From contig NZ_JAAOXM010000008.1 in the NCBI RefSeq assembly GCF_011605345.1, positions 275,987 to 339,986 of the forward strand: a stretch of DNA of 64,000 nt, given 5' to 3'. A program made the translations under genes and the position numbers. This DNA comes from Burkholderia sp. D-99. Lineage in GTDB: Bacteria > Pseudomonadota > Gammaproteobacteria > Burkholderiales > Burkholderiaceae. Positions within the stretch are counted from its first letter, which is position 1. The number at the start of each line of letters is the position of its first letter. Of this stretch, positions 1-8,231 are shown in pieces. Under the pieces are notes generated by a model. That model was not told where the DNA came from and searched no databases. It saw nothing but the letters and a program-made list of their open reading frames with translations.

Positions 1-224
1 GACGGGCCGGAGATCGTGTCGAGCGTGTCGCCGGAGGCGGCCGTGAAGCCGGGGCCGAGCTGCTTGTACGCGGCCGTGAAGCCGCCGGAGATCATCACGC
101 GCAGTTCGGTCGCTGCGGCCGGCAGCGTGACGGACGCGAGCGCGGCGGCGGCGAGCCAGAACGTGGCGCGGCGCACGAGGCGATGGCGGGTGGCATGGGC
201 GCTGAGTGCGGCTCGGTTGCGCAT
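1..224 (-). CDS. Periplasmic substrate-binding protein (ModA-like), N-terminal part
   Basis: The gene is cut by the left window edge; about 74 N-terminal codons are visible. It begins at an ATG at 222-224 and opens with a basic stretch and a hydrophobic segment ending near LPAAA, a signal peptide. The mature start reads ELRVMISGGFTAAYKQLG. A beta strand followed by SGG at the N-terminus is typical of molybdate/extracellular solute-binding type 2 proteins. The ligand cannot be told from this fragment. No other transporter subunit is inside the window. Confidence 0.6.
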   Translation of the reverse strand, partial: MRNRAALSAHATRHRLVRRATFWLAAAALASVTLPAAATELRVMISGGFTAAYKQLGPGFTAASGDTLDTISGP

Positions 225-468
225 CGGGGTGTCTCATTCCAGTCTGTCGTGGTCGGTGTGCGCGGTCGATTGCGATCGGTTCGCACGGGCTACATGATCC
301 ACCGAAATTCGGGGGCGGGTAAGCGGGCGCGCGCAATGTGCGTTTGCGGTGTGTCGATATCCGGCGGCGAGCACGCGAGTGTCGCGTGATGTGCCCGCGT
401 TGCCGAACGGTGCGGGCGCGTGACGTGTTGCAAGGCCGACAAGGCGTTGCTGGTAGGGGGAGGCCGTA

Positions 469-735
469 CTACGCGTAGTGGTAGCGGCAGGACACGATGC
501 TGAGTTGAAGGTCGTCAGCCTCGTAGACCATACGGTTCGTGTCGTCGATGCGCCGCGACCAGAAACCCGAGAGATTGGCCTTTAGCGGTTCGGGCTTGCC
601 GATGCCCTCGAACGGCGTTCGCTGGGCTTCACGAATGAGCTGGTTGATGCGCCTGAGCGTCTTGCGATCCTGCCCTTGCCAGTAGACATAGTCGTCCCGC
701 GCGTCGGAAGTAAAGAGCACGCGGCGTACGCTCAT
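469..735 (-). CDS. yoeB: YoeB-family toxin (ribosome-dependent mRNA interferase)
   Basis: This is an 88-residue protein of the Txe/YoeB branch of the RelE fold. Its ending, SCRYHYA, carries the conserved C-terminal His-Tyr region of YoeB, and RRIDDTNRMVYE matches the family core. YoeB toxins bind the ribosomal A site and cleave mRNA during translation; that is family knowledge. The ATG overlaps the end of the upstream antitoxin gene by 4 bp, so the two are translationally coupled. Length is normal for the family (about 84-90 residues) and nothing looks truncated. Confidence 0.93.
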   Translation of the reverse strand: MSVRRVLFTSDARDDYVYWQGQDRKTLRRINQLIREAQRTPFEGIGKPEPLKANLSGFWSRRIDDTNRMVYEADDLQLSIVSCRYHYA

Positions 736-992
736 TCGTCATCCTCGGCGAGCTTCTGCTCTTTCGCCTTGCCCTTGCGCAGTTGCGCAATCGAGCGTTC
801 GAGATGGGCGACATTGGCCGGCGAGCGCAGCAAGTGAACCGTCTCCATCAGGCTGTCGTAGTAGTCCTGCGACATGATGACGGCGTTCGGCGCATCGCGG
901 CGCGTGATGAGCGTCACGTCCGCGTCGTCGACGACCTGATCGATGACGGTCTTCAGATTGCCGCGGGCATCCGAAAAATGAATCGTGCGCAT
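732..992 (-). CDS. yefM: YefM-family antitoxin
   Basis: An 86-residue protein of the Phd/YefM family. The N-terminal half (FSDARGNLKTVIDQV, then DVTLITRRDAPNAVIMS) is the dimerisation and DNA-binding fold; the acidic, charged C-terminal part (residues 60-86) would wrap the toxin. It precedes yoeB in one operon with a 4-bp overlap. The start at 990-992 was chosen because it is the first Met of the conserved domain; longer readings extend through the operator region. Autoregulation is likely, because two palindromes with TGTAC cores lie just upstream. Confidence 0.93.
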   Translation of the reverse strand: MRTIHFSDARGNLKTVIDQVVDDADVTLITRRDAPNAVIMSQDYYDSLMETVHLLRSPANVAHLERSIAQLRKGKAKEQKLAEDDE

Positions 993-1003
993 GATGTGCC
1001 TCA

Positions 1004-1063
1004 CTTGTACATATAGTGGTACAAGTATAGCGCCGTTGAAAAATATGTACGGTTTGTCGTACA
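1004..1063. promoter_or_regulatory. Twin YefM-type operator palindromes
   Basis: Two inverted repeats share the same geometry. The first is CTTGTAC at 1004-1010 and GTACAAG at 1019-1025 with an 8-nt spacer. The second is TGTAC at 1046-1050 and GTACA at 1059-1063, again with 8 nt between. They start 12 nt upstream of the yefM start. TGTACA cores are known in the E. coli yefM-yoeB operator, so these are the probable autoregulatory sites. Confidence 0.75.
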
Positions 1064-1217
1064 AGTTCAATGATGACCGTTCGTAGTCGCACGACACCAT
1101 TCGGCAAGACGCCGCGTCAGCGTTCAGCCGCAGTGGATCGGCGGTGTCCCTTGTCCCCCGCCGCGCTGCGCGGTATCGTCGACGTTTCGCTGTCCACCAC
1201 CCCGACCGGAGACCGAC

Positions 1218-1661
1218 GTGCCCGCTGCCACCCCCGCCACGCTGAGATTTTCCACCGACAAGCGCGAACTCGACATCGACGCGATCTACGACTTCCTGCA
1301 TCGCGACGCGTACTGGTCGCTGGGCATTCCGCGCGACGTGGTAGAGAAGGCGATCGAGGGCTCGCTGTGCTTCGGCGCATATGTGGGCGACCGGCTCGTC
1401 GGCTTCGCGCGGCTCGTCACCGATCACGCGACGTTCGCGTACCTGTGCGACGTGTTCGTGCTGCCGGCGGAACGCGGCAACGGCTACGGCCGCGCGCTGA
1501 TCGACCACGTGTTCGCGCAGGAGATGGTGCAGGGCCTGCGCCGCATCATGCTCGTGACGTCCGATGCGCACGAGCTGTACCGGCCGGTCGGCTTCGGGGC
1601 GTCCGCGAATCCCGAGCGGGTGATGGAGATCCGTCGTCCGGACATCTACGCAAAACGCTGA
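1218..1661 (+). CDS. GNAT-family N-acetyltransferase
   Basis: A 147-residue single-domain GNAT protein with a GTG start. The acetyl-CoA binding motif is visible as V-L-P-A-E-R-G-N-G-Y-G-R-A at about residues 81-93, preceded by the beta-4 strand FAYLCDVFVL. The C-terminal LYRPVGF matches the usual LYxxxGF motif. The acceptor substrate is unknown. It is followed after 56 bp by the DUF1653 gene on the same strand, but nothing ties the two functionally. Confidence 0.85.
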   Translation: MPAATPATLRFSTDKRELDIDAIYDFLHRDAYWSLGIPRDVVEKAIEGSLCFGAYVGDRLVGFARLVTDHATFAYLCDVFVLPAERGNGYGRALIDHVFAQEMVQGLRRIMLVTSDAHELYRPVGFGASANPERVMEIRRPDIYAKR

Positions 1662-1717
1662 CGCCCGGCGCAGCGCATACAATACGCGCTTTTCGTTTTT
1701 GCCAAGAGAAGCACACC

Positions 1718-1936
1718 ATGACTGAACAGGAAGCCGAACAGCTCGCGACGCATCGCCATTACAAGGGCGGGCTGTATCGCTACATCGGCGTTGCCCGCCA
1801 TTCCGAAACCGAGGAATCGGTGGTCGCGTACGAGCATCTGTGGCCGCATGAGCGCGGGCTGTGGGTGCGGCCGGAAGCGATGTTCAACGGCAACCTCGAA
1901 GACGGCACGCCGCGCTTCCGCAAGCTGCGCGACTGA
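1718..1936 (+). CDS. DUF1653 domain protein
   Basis: A 72-residue cytoplasmic protein. HYKGGLYRYIGVARHSETEE, an acidic middle and the ending GTPRFRKL are the typical DUF1653 pattern (HxKGxxYxVlgxa...RF). The start at 1718 gives the usual size of about 70 residues. The molecular role of this family is not established. An in-frame extension upstream would run through the acetyltransferase gene and is not credible. Confidence 0.8.
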   Translation: MTEQEAEQLATHRHYKGGLYRYIGVARHSETEESVVAYEHLWPHERGLWVRPEAMFNGNLEDGTPRFRKLRD

Positions 1937-1997
1937 TCCGCGGCCGGCCGCGTGAGCCGGCCTTGCAAGCCGGCTGCGCGAGCCGAACGGGTGGGTG

Positions 1998-3209
1998 TCA
2001 GGCAGCGGCCAGCGCCTTCACCAGCTCCGCCGGTGCCTGCCTGACCGTGACTTCCGGCGTGCCGTGCCATGCCGCGAGTTTCTTCACCGCCTTCGCGACA
2101 TCGGCTGCGAGCCCCGTGCCGAAGCGCACACCCGGCTCGACATGCACGGCCTTCAGTTCGAACGTGCGGAGCGTGCGATGCGCCTTCGCGTCGACGCGCC
2201 CGACCAGCCGGCCGCGATGCAGCACGGGCAGGCAGAAATAGCCATAACGCCGCTTGTGCTCAGGCGTATAGCATTCGATCGTGTAATCGAAACCGAACAG
2301 CGCCGATGCACGCCGCCGGTCCCAGACGACCGGGTCGAACGGCGACAGCAGCGTCGTGACCGTCGAGCGTAGCGTGTCGGCCCCGGCGGCCGGCAGCAAC
2401 GCTTCGAGCGAGCGATGCACGTAGGCCGGCTCCTTCCAGTCGTCGATCGCCACCGGGATCAGGTCGCCCGCGTCGGCGAGCTGCTCGAGCTCCGCGCGGT
2501 ACGAACGGCGCGGCAGCCGATAGTAGTCGGCCACCCAGTCCGCGCGCACGACGCCGAGCGCGCGGCACGTGTAGTCGAGCAGCGCGGGCAGCACGGCGTT
2601 GCGCGGCGGCAGGTCGCGCGTGTCGTCCCAGTCGGGCAGCACGCGCTCGCGCACGTCGTACACGCGCTGGAAATTGCGGCGTTCCGACACCATCAGGTCG
2701 CCCGTCGTGAACAGCACTTCCAGGTGGCGCTTCTCGGGTTTGCGATCCCACCAGCCGTTGCCCTTCACGCCATCCTCGCGGGCGAAATCCGCCGACTTCA
2801 CCGGGCCTTCTTCACGAATCCGCGCGAGCAGCCGGTCGATGTCGGGACGATTCTGCTCATGCCACTCGGCCGCGTATTTCCAGCCCATCCCCGACGGATC
2901 GAGCATCTTGTAGCGCATCAGGCCGAACTGCTCGACCGGCAGGAAGCATGCTTCGTGCGACCAGTATTCGAACAGGCGCGCCTCGGCGAGATGCTCGTCG
3001 AGCCACTGCGGCGAGAACTCGCCGAGACGGCTGAACAGCACGAGATACGGGCTGCGCGCGACGACGTGGATGGTATCGATCTGAAGCTGCGCCATCCGGC
3101 GGATCGTGTCGAGCACGTCGGATTTGGTCGCCTTGCGGCGGGGCGGTGTCAGCAGGCCCTGCGCGGCGAGATGCAGTGCGCGGGCGGCGGCGGGCGAGAG
3201 CGTAAGCAT
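1998..3209 (-). CDS. YcaQ-like winged-helix protein (HTH_42 family)
   Basis: A 403-residue protein of the winged-helix family typified by E. coli YcaQ, a DNA glycosylase that unhooks interstrand crosslinks. Recognisable parts are the N-terminal winged helix (ARALHLAAQGL), the block IRRMAQLQIDTIHVVARSPY, EYWSHEACFLPVEQF in the middle, and the SPFDPVVWDRRR and YGYFCLPVLHRG segments near the C-terminus. Length is normal. No operon partner is seen; the gene stands alone between convergent neighbours. DNA-repair function is inferred from the family. Confidence 0.82.
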   Translation of the reverse strand: MLTLSPAAARALHLAAQGLLTPPRRKATKSDVLDTIRRMAQLQIDTIHVVARSPYLVLFSRLGEFSPQWLDEHLAEARLFEYWSHEACFLPVEQFGLMRYKMLDPSGMGWKYAAEWHEQNRPDIDRLLARIREEGPVKSADFAREDGVKGNGWWDRKPEKRHLEVLFTTGDLMVSERRNFQRVYDVRERVLPDWDDTRDLPPRNAVLPALLDYTCRALGVVRADWVADYYRLPRRSYRAELEQLADAGDLIPVAIDDWKEPAYVHRSLEALLPAAGADTLRSTVTTLLSPFDPVVWDRRRASALFGFDYTIECYTPEHKRRYGYFCLPVLHRGRLVGRVDAKAHRTLRTFELKAVHVEPGVRFGTGLAADVAKAVKKLAAWHGTPEVTVRQAPAELVKALAAA

Positions 3210-3340
3210 CGGAAGGGCGGCGGGGAGTGATGGTCGGGAACCACTTTAGCGCGAAAGCGGCGCGCGCGTGCGACGTGCCGATGCACCGTGTCTGACAATG
3301 GTTGACAGAAGCGTTTCGCAAGTTTCCCTATAGTGCACTG

Positions 3341-3510
3341 CATGGCGCGACGAAATATGCGCGCAGCGATTCCGCTTCCGACGCACATATGTCCATGGCA
3401 CGCACGAAGCGAATCCGGGATTCTCAACCCCCATCGGGAGACCCGGAGCCCTGAGCGGACATCCATGCGGCTGTGCACCGGCCCCGTGTGGATGTCCGCT
3501 GATTTTTTTT
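3341..3510 (+). ncRNA. Candidate orphan small RNA
   Basis: A strong plus-strand intrinsic terminator sits in a 384-bp gap where no plus-strand gene ends. Upstream is a -35-like TTGACA (3302-3307) and a -10-like TATAGT (3329-3334); their 21-nt spacing is too long for an ideal pair, so the exact promoter is uncertain. A start near 3341 would give a transcript of about 170 nt. No convincing ORF with a ribosome site lies in it. The call rests on promoter plus terminator only. Confidence 0.45.
3454..3510 (+). terminator. Rho-independent terminator
   Basis: A perfect 12-bp stem, AGCGGACATCCA at 3454-3465 and TGGATGTCCGCT at 3489-3500, is followed by eight T (3503-3510) and more T after one G. Orientation is plus only: the minus strand has no T-tract after the stem, so it does not serve the MFS gene. 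Confidence 0.8.
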
Positions 3511-3593
3511 GTTTTTTCCGGTTTGCTTCGCGCGCGGCTTTCCCTTCCGCCCGTTCCGCCCCTTTCGTTTGTTCCCGCTCGTCTGCCTGATTT

Positions 3594-5009
3594 CTATTGC
3601 CGCTTGCCGCGCGCGACTTCGTCGCCGGCGCCGGGCGGCAGCCGCCGCGTGATCGGAATCGATGCGAACGAGCACAGCCCGACCACGACGAACGCGGGCC
3701 AGAAATCCGACCACACCATCTTCTGATGACCCTGCAGCCAGTGCGAAATGTGCAGCACGAGGCCGGCCACCGTCACGCCCAGGCCGAGCGACATCTGCTG
3801 CACGACGCTGCCGAGGCTGGTCGCGCGGCCGGCGTCGCGCGGCGAGATGTCCGCGTAGATCATCGAGTTCAGGCTCGTGAACTGCAGCGCGGGGAAGATG
3901 CCGCCGACGAGCACGATCAGCCAGATCGCCCAGGTCGCCATGCCGGGATGGAACACGCCGTACGCGGCGATCGCGAGCCCCGCGAATGCCGCGTTGTAGA
4001 TCAGTACCGTGCGGAAGCCGAAGCGGCGCAGCGTATGGGTGGCCGTCGAGCGGCTCATCGCGCCGCCGAACGCGGACGCGCACGTGATGAGCCCCGAATG
4101 GAACGCGCTCATGCCGAGCCCTTCCTGCAGCGCGAGCGGCAGCAGGAACGGCACCGCGCCGAGGCCGATGCGGAACAGCGACCCGCCGACGACGCTCGCG
4201 TGATACGTCGGGATCTTGAGGAAGCTGAGGTCGAGCACCGGGCGCTCCTTGCGGCGCGCGTACGGCACGTAGAGCGCGAGCAGGACGGTGCCGGTCACGC
4301 ACATGATGACGGCGTTCGAGCGCGACGTGAGCGCCCCGTCGATCAGCGTGAGGCCCATCAGCAGCAGCGCGGCGCCGCTGGCCGACAGCAGGAAGCCGAA
4401 CCAGTCGAGCGGGCCCGGATCGGGCTCGTGCGTGTTCGCGATGTGCTTGCTCGCGAGATAGATCCCGTAGATGCCGATCGGCACGTTGATGAAGAAGATC
4501 ATCCGCCAGTGCAGGTAGGTCGTGATGAAGCCGCCGACGAGCGGCCCGACCGTGGGCCCGAACAGCGCGGGAATCGCGAGGTAGTTCATCGCACGCACGA
4601 GATCCGAGCGCGGCACGGCGCGGAAGATGATGATGCGGCCGACAGGCACCATCATCGCGCCGCCGACGCCCTGGATGAAGCGCGCGAAGGTGAGCACGCC
4701 GAGGGAATTGGATGCCGCGCACATCAGCGAGCCGACGACGAAGATGCCGATCGCGGTGCGGAACACGGAGCGCGCGCTGAAGCGGTCGGCCAGCCAGCCG
4801 CAGATCGGGATGAACACGCCGAGCCCGACCACGTAGGCCGTGATCGCAATGTTCAGCGTGACGGGGCTGTGCCCGAAGTCCCTCGCCATCGCGGGCAGGG
4901 CGGTGACGATGATGTTCGCGTCGACGCTTTCCATGAACAACGCACAGGCAACGATGAGCGGTGCTAGAAAGACGGGCGACATGGGCTGGGCGCGCGGTAA
5001 AGACGCCAT
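3594..5009 (-). CDS. MFS drug efflux transporter, DHA2 (EmrB/HsrA-like) family
   Basis: About 471 residues with 14 likely membrane helices. The first helix holds MESVDANIIVTALPAMARDFG, the family motif of DHA2 exporters, and GWLADRFSARSVFR is the MFS loop 2-3 motif A. It should export drugs or other toxic small molecules by proton antiport; the substrate is unknown. The start at 5007-5009 overlaps the stop of the upstream minus-strand ORF as TAATG, which suggests coupling. Regulation is likely by the TetR protein encoded divergently at 5594. In-frame starts at 5018 (GTG) and 4982 (ATG) are possible. Confidence 0.85.
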   Translation of the reverse strand: MASLPRAQPMSPVFLAPLIVACALFMESVDANIIVTALPAMARDFGHSPVTLNIAITAYVVGLGVFIPICGWLADRFSARSVFRTAIGIFVVGSLMCAASNSLGVLTFARFIQGVGGAMMVPVGRIIIFRAVPRSDLVRAMNYLAIPALFGPTVGPLVGGFITTYLHWRMIFFINVPIGIYGIYLASKHIANTHEPDPGPLDWFGFLLSASGAALLLMGLTLIDGALTSRSNAVIMCVTGTVLLALYVPYARRKERPVLDLSFLKIPTYHASVVGGSLFRIGLGAVPFLLPLALQEGLGMSAFHSGLITCASAFGGAMSRSTATHTLRRFGFRTVLIYNAAFAGLAIAAYGVFHPGMATWAIWLIVLVGGIFPALQFTSLNSMIYADISPRDAGRATSLGSVVQQMSLGLGVTVAGLVLHISHWLQGHQKMVWSDFWPAFVVVGLCSFASIPITRRLPPGAGDEVARGKRQ

Positions 5010-5515
5010 TATGCCCACAATGTGACCGTTGAGTCACGTACGACAACAGTTGTTCCGCATGTTGCAACAGTCGTCTTTTTTCGCGGGCGGCGCGGAAAGA
5101 ACGACTGCGCACACGCGGCGCATGCATCGCGTTTGCGTGCCGCGTGTGCGCGGGCGGTGGACGGCGCGATGTCGCCGTCGTTGGACGCACCGGCGCTCTC
5201 GACACCCGGCAGGATCTCGACGATGTCGAAGTGGCGATGCCGGAACGGTGTCTCGCGAAGCGCGTCGGTCGTGAGGTTCGCGAGTTCGCATGCGTGGTGA
5301 TCCTCCGCGTCCCGATTACACCCGTCGGTCACGCGTGCCGAGTAGAAGGGGGTGTCGCGGAAGCGCGGCGACACGCGTTCGCCGTGAGTGTCGATGATCG
5401 GCGCGATGTGTTCGGGCGGCAGGCGCAAGCGTTCCGGTACGGGGAAGCCGCGCAATTCGGTACGCATCTTCAAGCGCAACAACACGGTTAGCAGGGCCGC
5501 AGTTTGCCGGGGCAT
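5009..5515 (-). CDS. Uncharacterised protein ahead of the efflux gene
   Basis: A 168-residue ORF of unknown function. Support for it: AAAGGA lies 8 nt before the ATG at 5515, a TetR-type palindrome lies just upstream, and its TAA overlaps the ATG of the MFS gene (TAATG). The first ~65 residues look like ordinary protein (ERLRLPPEHIAPIIDTHGER). The C-terminal third is rich in Arg, Ala and Cys and looks unconserved, so it could be a decayed remnant of a longer enzyme. No domain was recognised. Confidence 0.4.
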   Translation of the reverse strand: MPRQTAALLTVLLRLKMRTELRGFPVPERLRLPPEHIAPIIDTHGERVSPRFRDTPFYSARVTDGCNRDAEDHHACELANLTTDALRETPFRHRHFDIVEILPGVESAGASNDGDIAPSTARAHAARKRDACAACAQSFFPRRPRKKTTVATCGTTVVVRDSTVTLWA

Positions 5516-5553
5516 GCGGATTCCTTTTGACGGAGCGGAAGGGCGTTTCTAGA

Positions 5554-5573
5554 ATATGAGCGTTTGCTCATAT
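5554..5573. promoter_or_regulatory. TetR-type operator palindrome
   Basis: A perfect inverted repeat, ATATGAGC-GTTT-GCTCATAT, with 8-bp arms and a 4-bp centre. It lies in the divergent gap, 20 bp before the TetR start and 38 bp before the minus-strand ORF start. Size and position are those of a TetR-family autoregulatory site controlling both directions. Confidence 0.8.
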
Positions 5574-5593
5574 CCGAAACTAGCATCCCGGCC

Positions 5594-6223
5594 ATGTCCG
5601 AATCATCCCCGCGAATTCCGCTGTCGCCCCGCAAGGCGCCGCGACAGCGCCGCTCGGTGGCCACCGTCGACGCGATCGTCGAGGCCGCTGCCCGCATCCT
5701 GGAGCGCGACGGCTTCGACGGTTACACGACGAACGCGGTCGCGGCACTGGCCGGCGTGAGCATCGGTTCGCTCTATCAATACTTCCCGAATCGTGATGCA
5801 CTGACGGCCGCGCTCGTCGAGCGCGAGAGTGCGCATCTGCTCGACGACGTCGACCGGGCCGCCGCGTTGGCGTCGTGCGACGACGTGCTGCGCGCACTCG
5901 TGCGCGCGGCCGTTGCGCACCAGATGCGCCGTCCCGTGCTCGCGCGGCTGATCGATTTCGAGGAGGCGCGGCTGCCGCTCGGCGCGCGCACCGCACGTGT
6001 CGCGGATCGCATCCACGCGATGCTGCTGCATGCGCTCGGGCTGCGCGATGCACCGCGCGTCGCTGCGCTCGAAGTTGTCGCGCATGATCTGCTCGCGATC
6101 GTGAAGGGAATTGTCGATGCGGCGGGCGCGCGCGGCGAGACCGATGCGGATGCGCTCGACGCGCGTGCGTGGCGGGCCGTACGCGGTTATCTGCGCGAGT
6201 CGCGTGAATCGAAACTTGCTTGA
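5594..6223 (+). CDS. TetR/AcrR-family repressor
   Basis: A 209-residue regulator. The N-terminal helix-turn-helix is clear: VDAIVEAAARILERDGFDGYTTNAVAALAGVSIGSLYQYFPNRDAL in sequence blocks at about residues 15-62. The C-terminal ligand-binding part is divergent. The ATG at 5594 is preferred over a TTG at 5564 because the latter lies inside the operator palindrome. It is divergent from the ORF-MFS operon and should repress it until a substrate of the pump binds. The ligand is unknown. Confidence 0.9.
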   Translation: MSESSPRIPLSPRKAPRQRRSVATVDAIVEAAARILERDGFDGYTTNAVAALAGVSIGSLYQYFPNRDALTAALVERESAHLLDDVDRAAALASCDDVLRALVRAAVAHQMRRPVLARLIDFEEARLPLGARTARVADRIHAMLLHALGLRDAPRVAALEVVAHDLLAIVKGIVDAAGARGETDADALDARAWRAVRGYLRESRESKLA

Positions 6224-6359
6224 TGCGCACGTTTCGTGCGACAGTCGGACCCACTCGCAGCACAAAACGACGCGTATCGATCGAGGGCCATCGAGACGAG
6301 CGCGCGCGCGAACGAGACCTCGTGCCGACCCACTCACCATCGAAAGGAGGGGACACGTC

Positions 6360-8135
6360 ATGACGTCACGTCGTGCCGCATCGATCGCATCTCGCTTCTC
6401 AACCGGCTTCTCAGTCCGCTTCCCGACCCGTTTCTCAGCCCGTCTCTCGCTCCGTCGTTCGTTGCCGCTCGGGCCACCCGCGCCGCGTCTTCGCTGGGCC
6501 GCCGCACTGGCCGTCGCGTATCTTGCCGTTGCCGGCTGCGCCGCGCAGGCCGACAACGCGAACCGCGCCGCCCCGCAGGCGGTCGATCAGTCGGCCGCGC
6601 CCGCTACGGCCACGATTGCCGGCCCCGTGTCGGGCACGTTGCTGCCGCCGCCGAGCCAGCTCTACGGCGACCTGTTCGTCGCGGTGCAGACCGCGCAGAT
6701 CTATCCCGACCAGAAGACCTTCGTCGACGCGACGCCCGACAGCGATCCCGCGACGATCGTGCAGTTGTATCAGCAACAGAAATCGCAGCCGGGCTTCTCG
6801 CTGAAGACGTTCGTCGGCCAGCATTTCACGCCGCCCCCGGAAGGCGGCGTGACGCCGCCGCCGAACCAGACGCTGCGCCAGCACATCGACTGGCTGTGGC
6901 CGCAGCTCACGCGGTCGAGCGCGACGGTGCCGCCGTACAGTTCGCTGATCCCGCTGCCGAAGCCGTATGTCGTGCCGGGTGGCCGCTTCCGCGAAGGCTA
7001 CTACTGGGATACCTATTTCACGATGCTCGGGCTGCAGGCGTCGGGCCGCGAGGATCTCGTCGACGACATGCTCGACAACTTCGCTCACCTGATCGACACG
7101 ATCGGGCACATCCCGAACGGCAACCGCACGTACTACGCGAGCCGCTCGCAGCCGCCGTTCTTCGCGTACATGGTCACGCTTGCCGCGCAGGCAGAAGGCG
7201 ACAAGGTCTACCAGAAGTACCTGCCGGAACTGCGCAAGGAGCATGCGTACTGGATGCAGGGCGAAACCACGACGCCACGCGGGCAGGCCGCGCGCCATGT
7301 GGTCGCGATGCCCGACGGCGCGGTGCTGAACCGCTACTGGGATGCGAGCGATACGCCGCGCGACGAGTCGTATCTCGAGGACGTGACGACCGCGAAGTCG
7401 GTGCCGGGGCGTCCGGCGAACGAGGTCTACCGCGACCTGCGCGCGGGCGCCGAAAGCGGCTGGGACTACAGCTCGCGCTGGTTCGGCGACGGCAAGACGC
7501 TCGCGACGATCCGCACGACGTCGATCGTGCCGGTCGACCTGAACAGCCTGATGTTCCATCTCGAGACGACGATCGTGAAGGGCTGCACGGTCACGCGCGA
7601 CGTGGCATGCGTGACCGATTTTTCCGGGCGCGCGGCGCGGCGTGCGGCCGCGATCAACCGTTATCTGTGGAACCGTCGCGGCTACTACGGCGACTACGAC
7701 TGGCAGTTGCGCAAGCCGCGCGACGCCGTGACGGCCGCCGCGCTGTATCCGTTGTTCGCGGGCGTTGCGTGGCCCGAGCGCGCGAAGGCGACCGCGCGCG
7801 AGGTGCGCAAGACGCTGCTGCAACCGGGCGGCCTCGCGACGACCACCGAGAACACGGGGCAGCAGTGGGATGCGCCGAACGGCTGGGCGCCGTTGCAGTG
7901 GATCGCGATCGACGGGCTGCGGCGCTATGGCGAACCGGCGCTCGCGAAGGACATCGGCACGCGTTTCCTGTCCGACGTGAAGCACGTGTATGCGACCGAA
8001 GGCAAGCTGGTCGAGAAGTACGTGGTCGAAGGCGCCGGCACGGGCGGCGGCGGGGGCGGCGAATATCCGCTGCAGGACGGATTCGGCTGGACCAACGGCG
8101 TCACGCTGAAACTGCTCGGGCTGTACGGCGAGTGA
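6360..8135 (+). CDS. treA: Periplasmic alpha,alpha-trehalase
   Basis: A 591-residue GH37 trehalase that splits trehalose into two glucose units. Both family signatures are present: PGGRFREGYYWDTYF at about residue 208 and QWDAPNGWAP at about residue 503. The Gly-rich ending (GGGGGGEYPLQDGFGWTNGV) matches the C-terminal catalytic region. The N-terminus carries a long basic stretch and a hydrophobic segment ending in GCAAQ, so export is likely, perhaps as a lipoprotein. The start at 6360 follows an AAAGGAGGGG ribosome site. The OprB porin gene converges on it, fitting a shared sugar-uptake role. Confidence 0.93.
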   Translation: MTSRRAASIASRFSTGFSVRFPTRFSARLSLRRSLPLGPPAPRLRWAAALAVAYLAVAGCAAQADNANRAAPQAVDQSAAPATATIAGPVSGTLLPPPSQLYGDLFVAVQTAQIYPDQKTFVDATPDSDPATIVQLYQQQKSQPGFSLKTFVGQHFTPPPEGGVTPPPNQTLRQHIDWLWPQLTRSSATVPPYSSLIPLPKPYVVPGGRFREGYYWDTYFTMLGLQASGREDLVDDMLDNFAHLIDTIGHIPNGNRTYYASRSQPPFFAYMVTLAAQAEGDKVYQKYLPELRKEHAYWMQGETTTPRGQAARHVVAMPDGAVLNRYWDASDTPRDESYLEDVTTAKSVPGRPANEVYRDLRAGAESGWDYSSRWFGDGKTLATIRTTSIVPVDLNSLMFHLETTIVKGCTVTRDVACVTDFSGRAARRAAAINRYLWNRRGYYGDYDWQLRKPRDAVTAAALYPLFAGVAWPERAKATAREVRKTLLQPGGLATTTENTGQQWDAPNGWAPLQWIAIDGLRRYGEPALAKDIGTRFLSDVKHVYATEGKLVEKYVVEGAGTGGGGGGEYPLQDGFGWTNGVTLKLLGLYGE

Positions 8136-8175
8136 CGCGCGGCGCGGGCCGCGCGCTTGCACCGCGAGGGCACGC

Positions 8176-8213
8176 ACGGGCCGGACTGTCGCGTGAGCGG
8201 CCATCCGGCCCGT
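8176..8213. terminator. Hairpin between convergent treA and oprB
   Basis: A 10-bp stem, ACGGGCCGGA at 8176-8185 and TCCGGCCCGT at 8204-8213, lies in the 96-bp gap between the two stop codons. There is no T-tract, so it may only protect 3' ends or act with Rho. Confidence 0.45.
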
Positions 8214-8231
8214 GTCTGCATCCGGCTTGCG

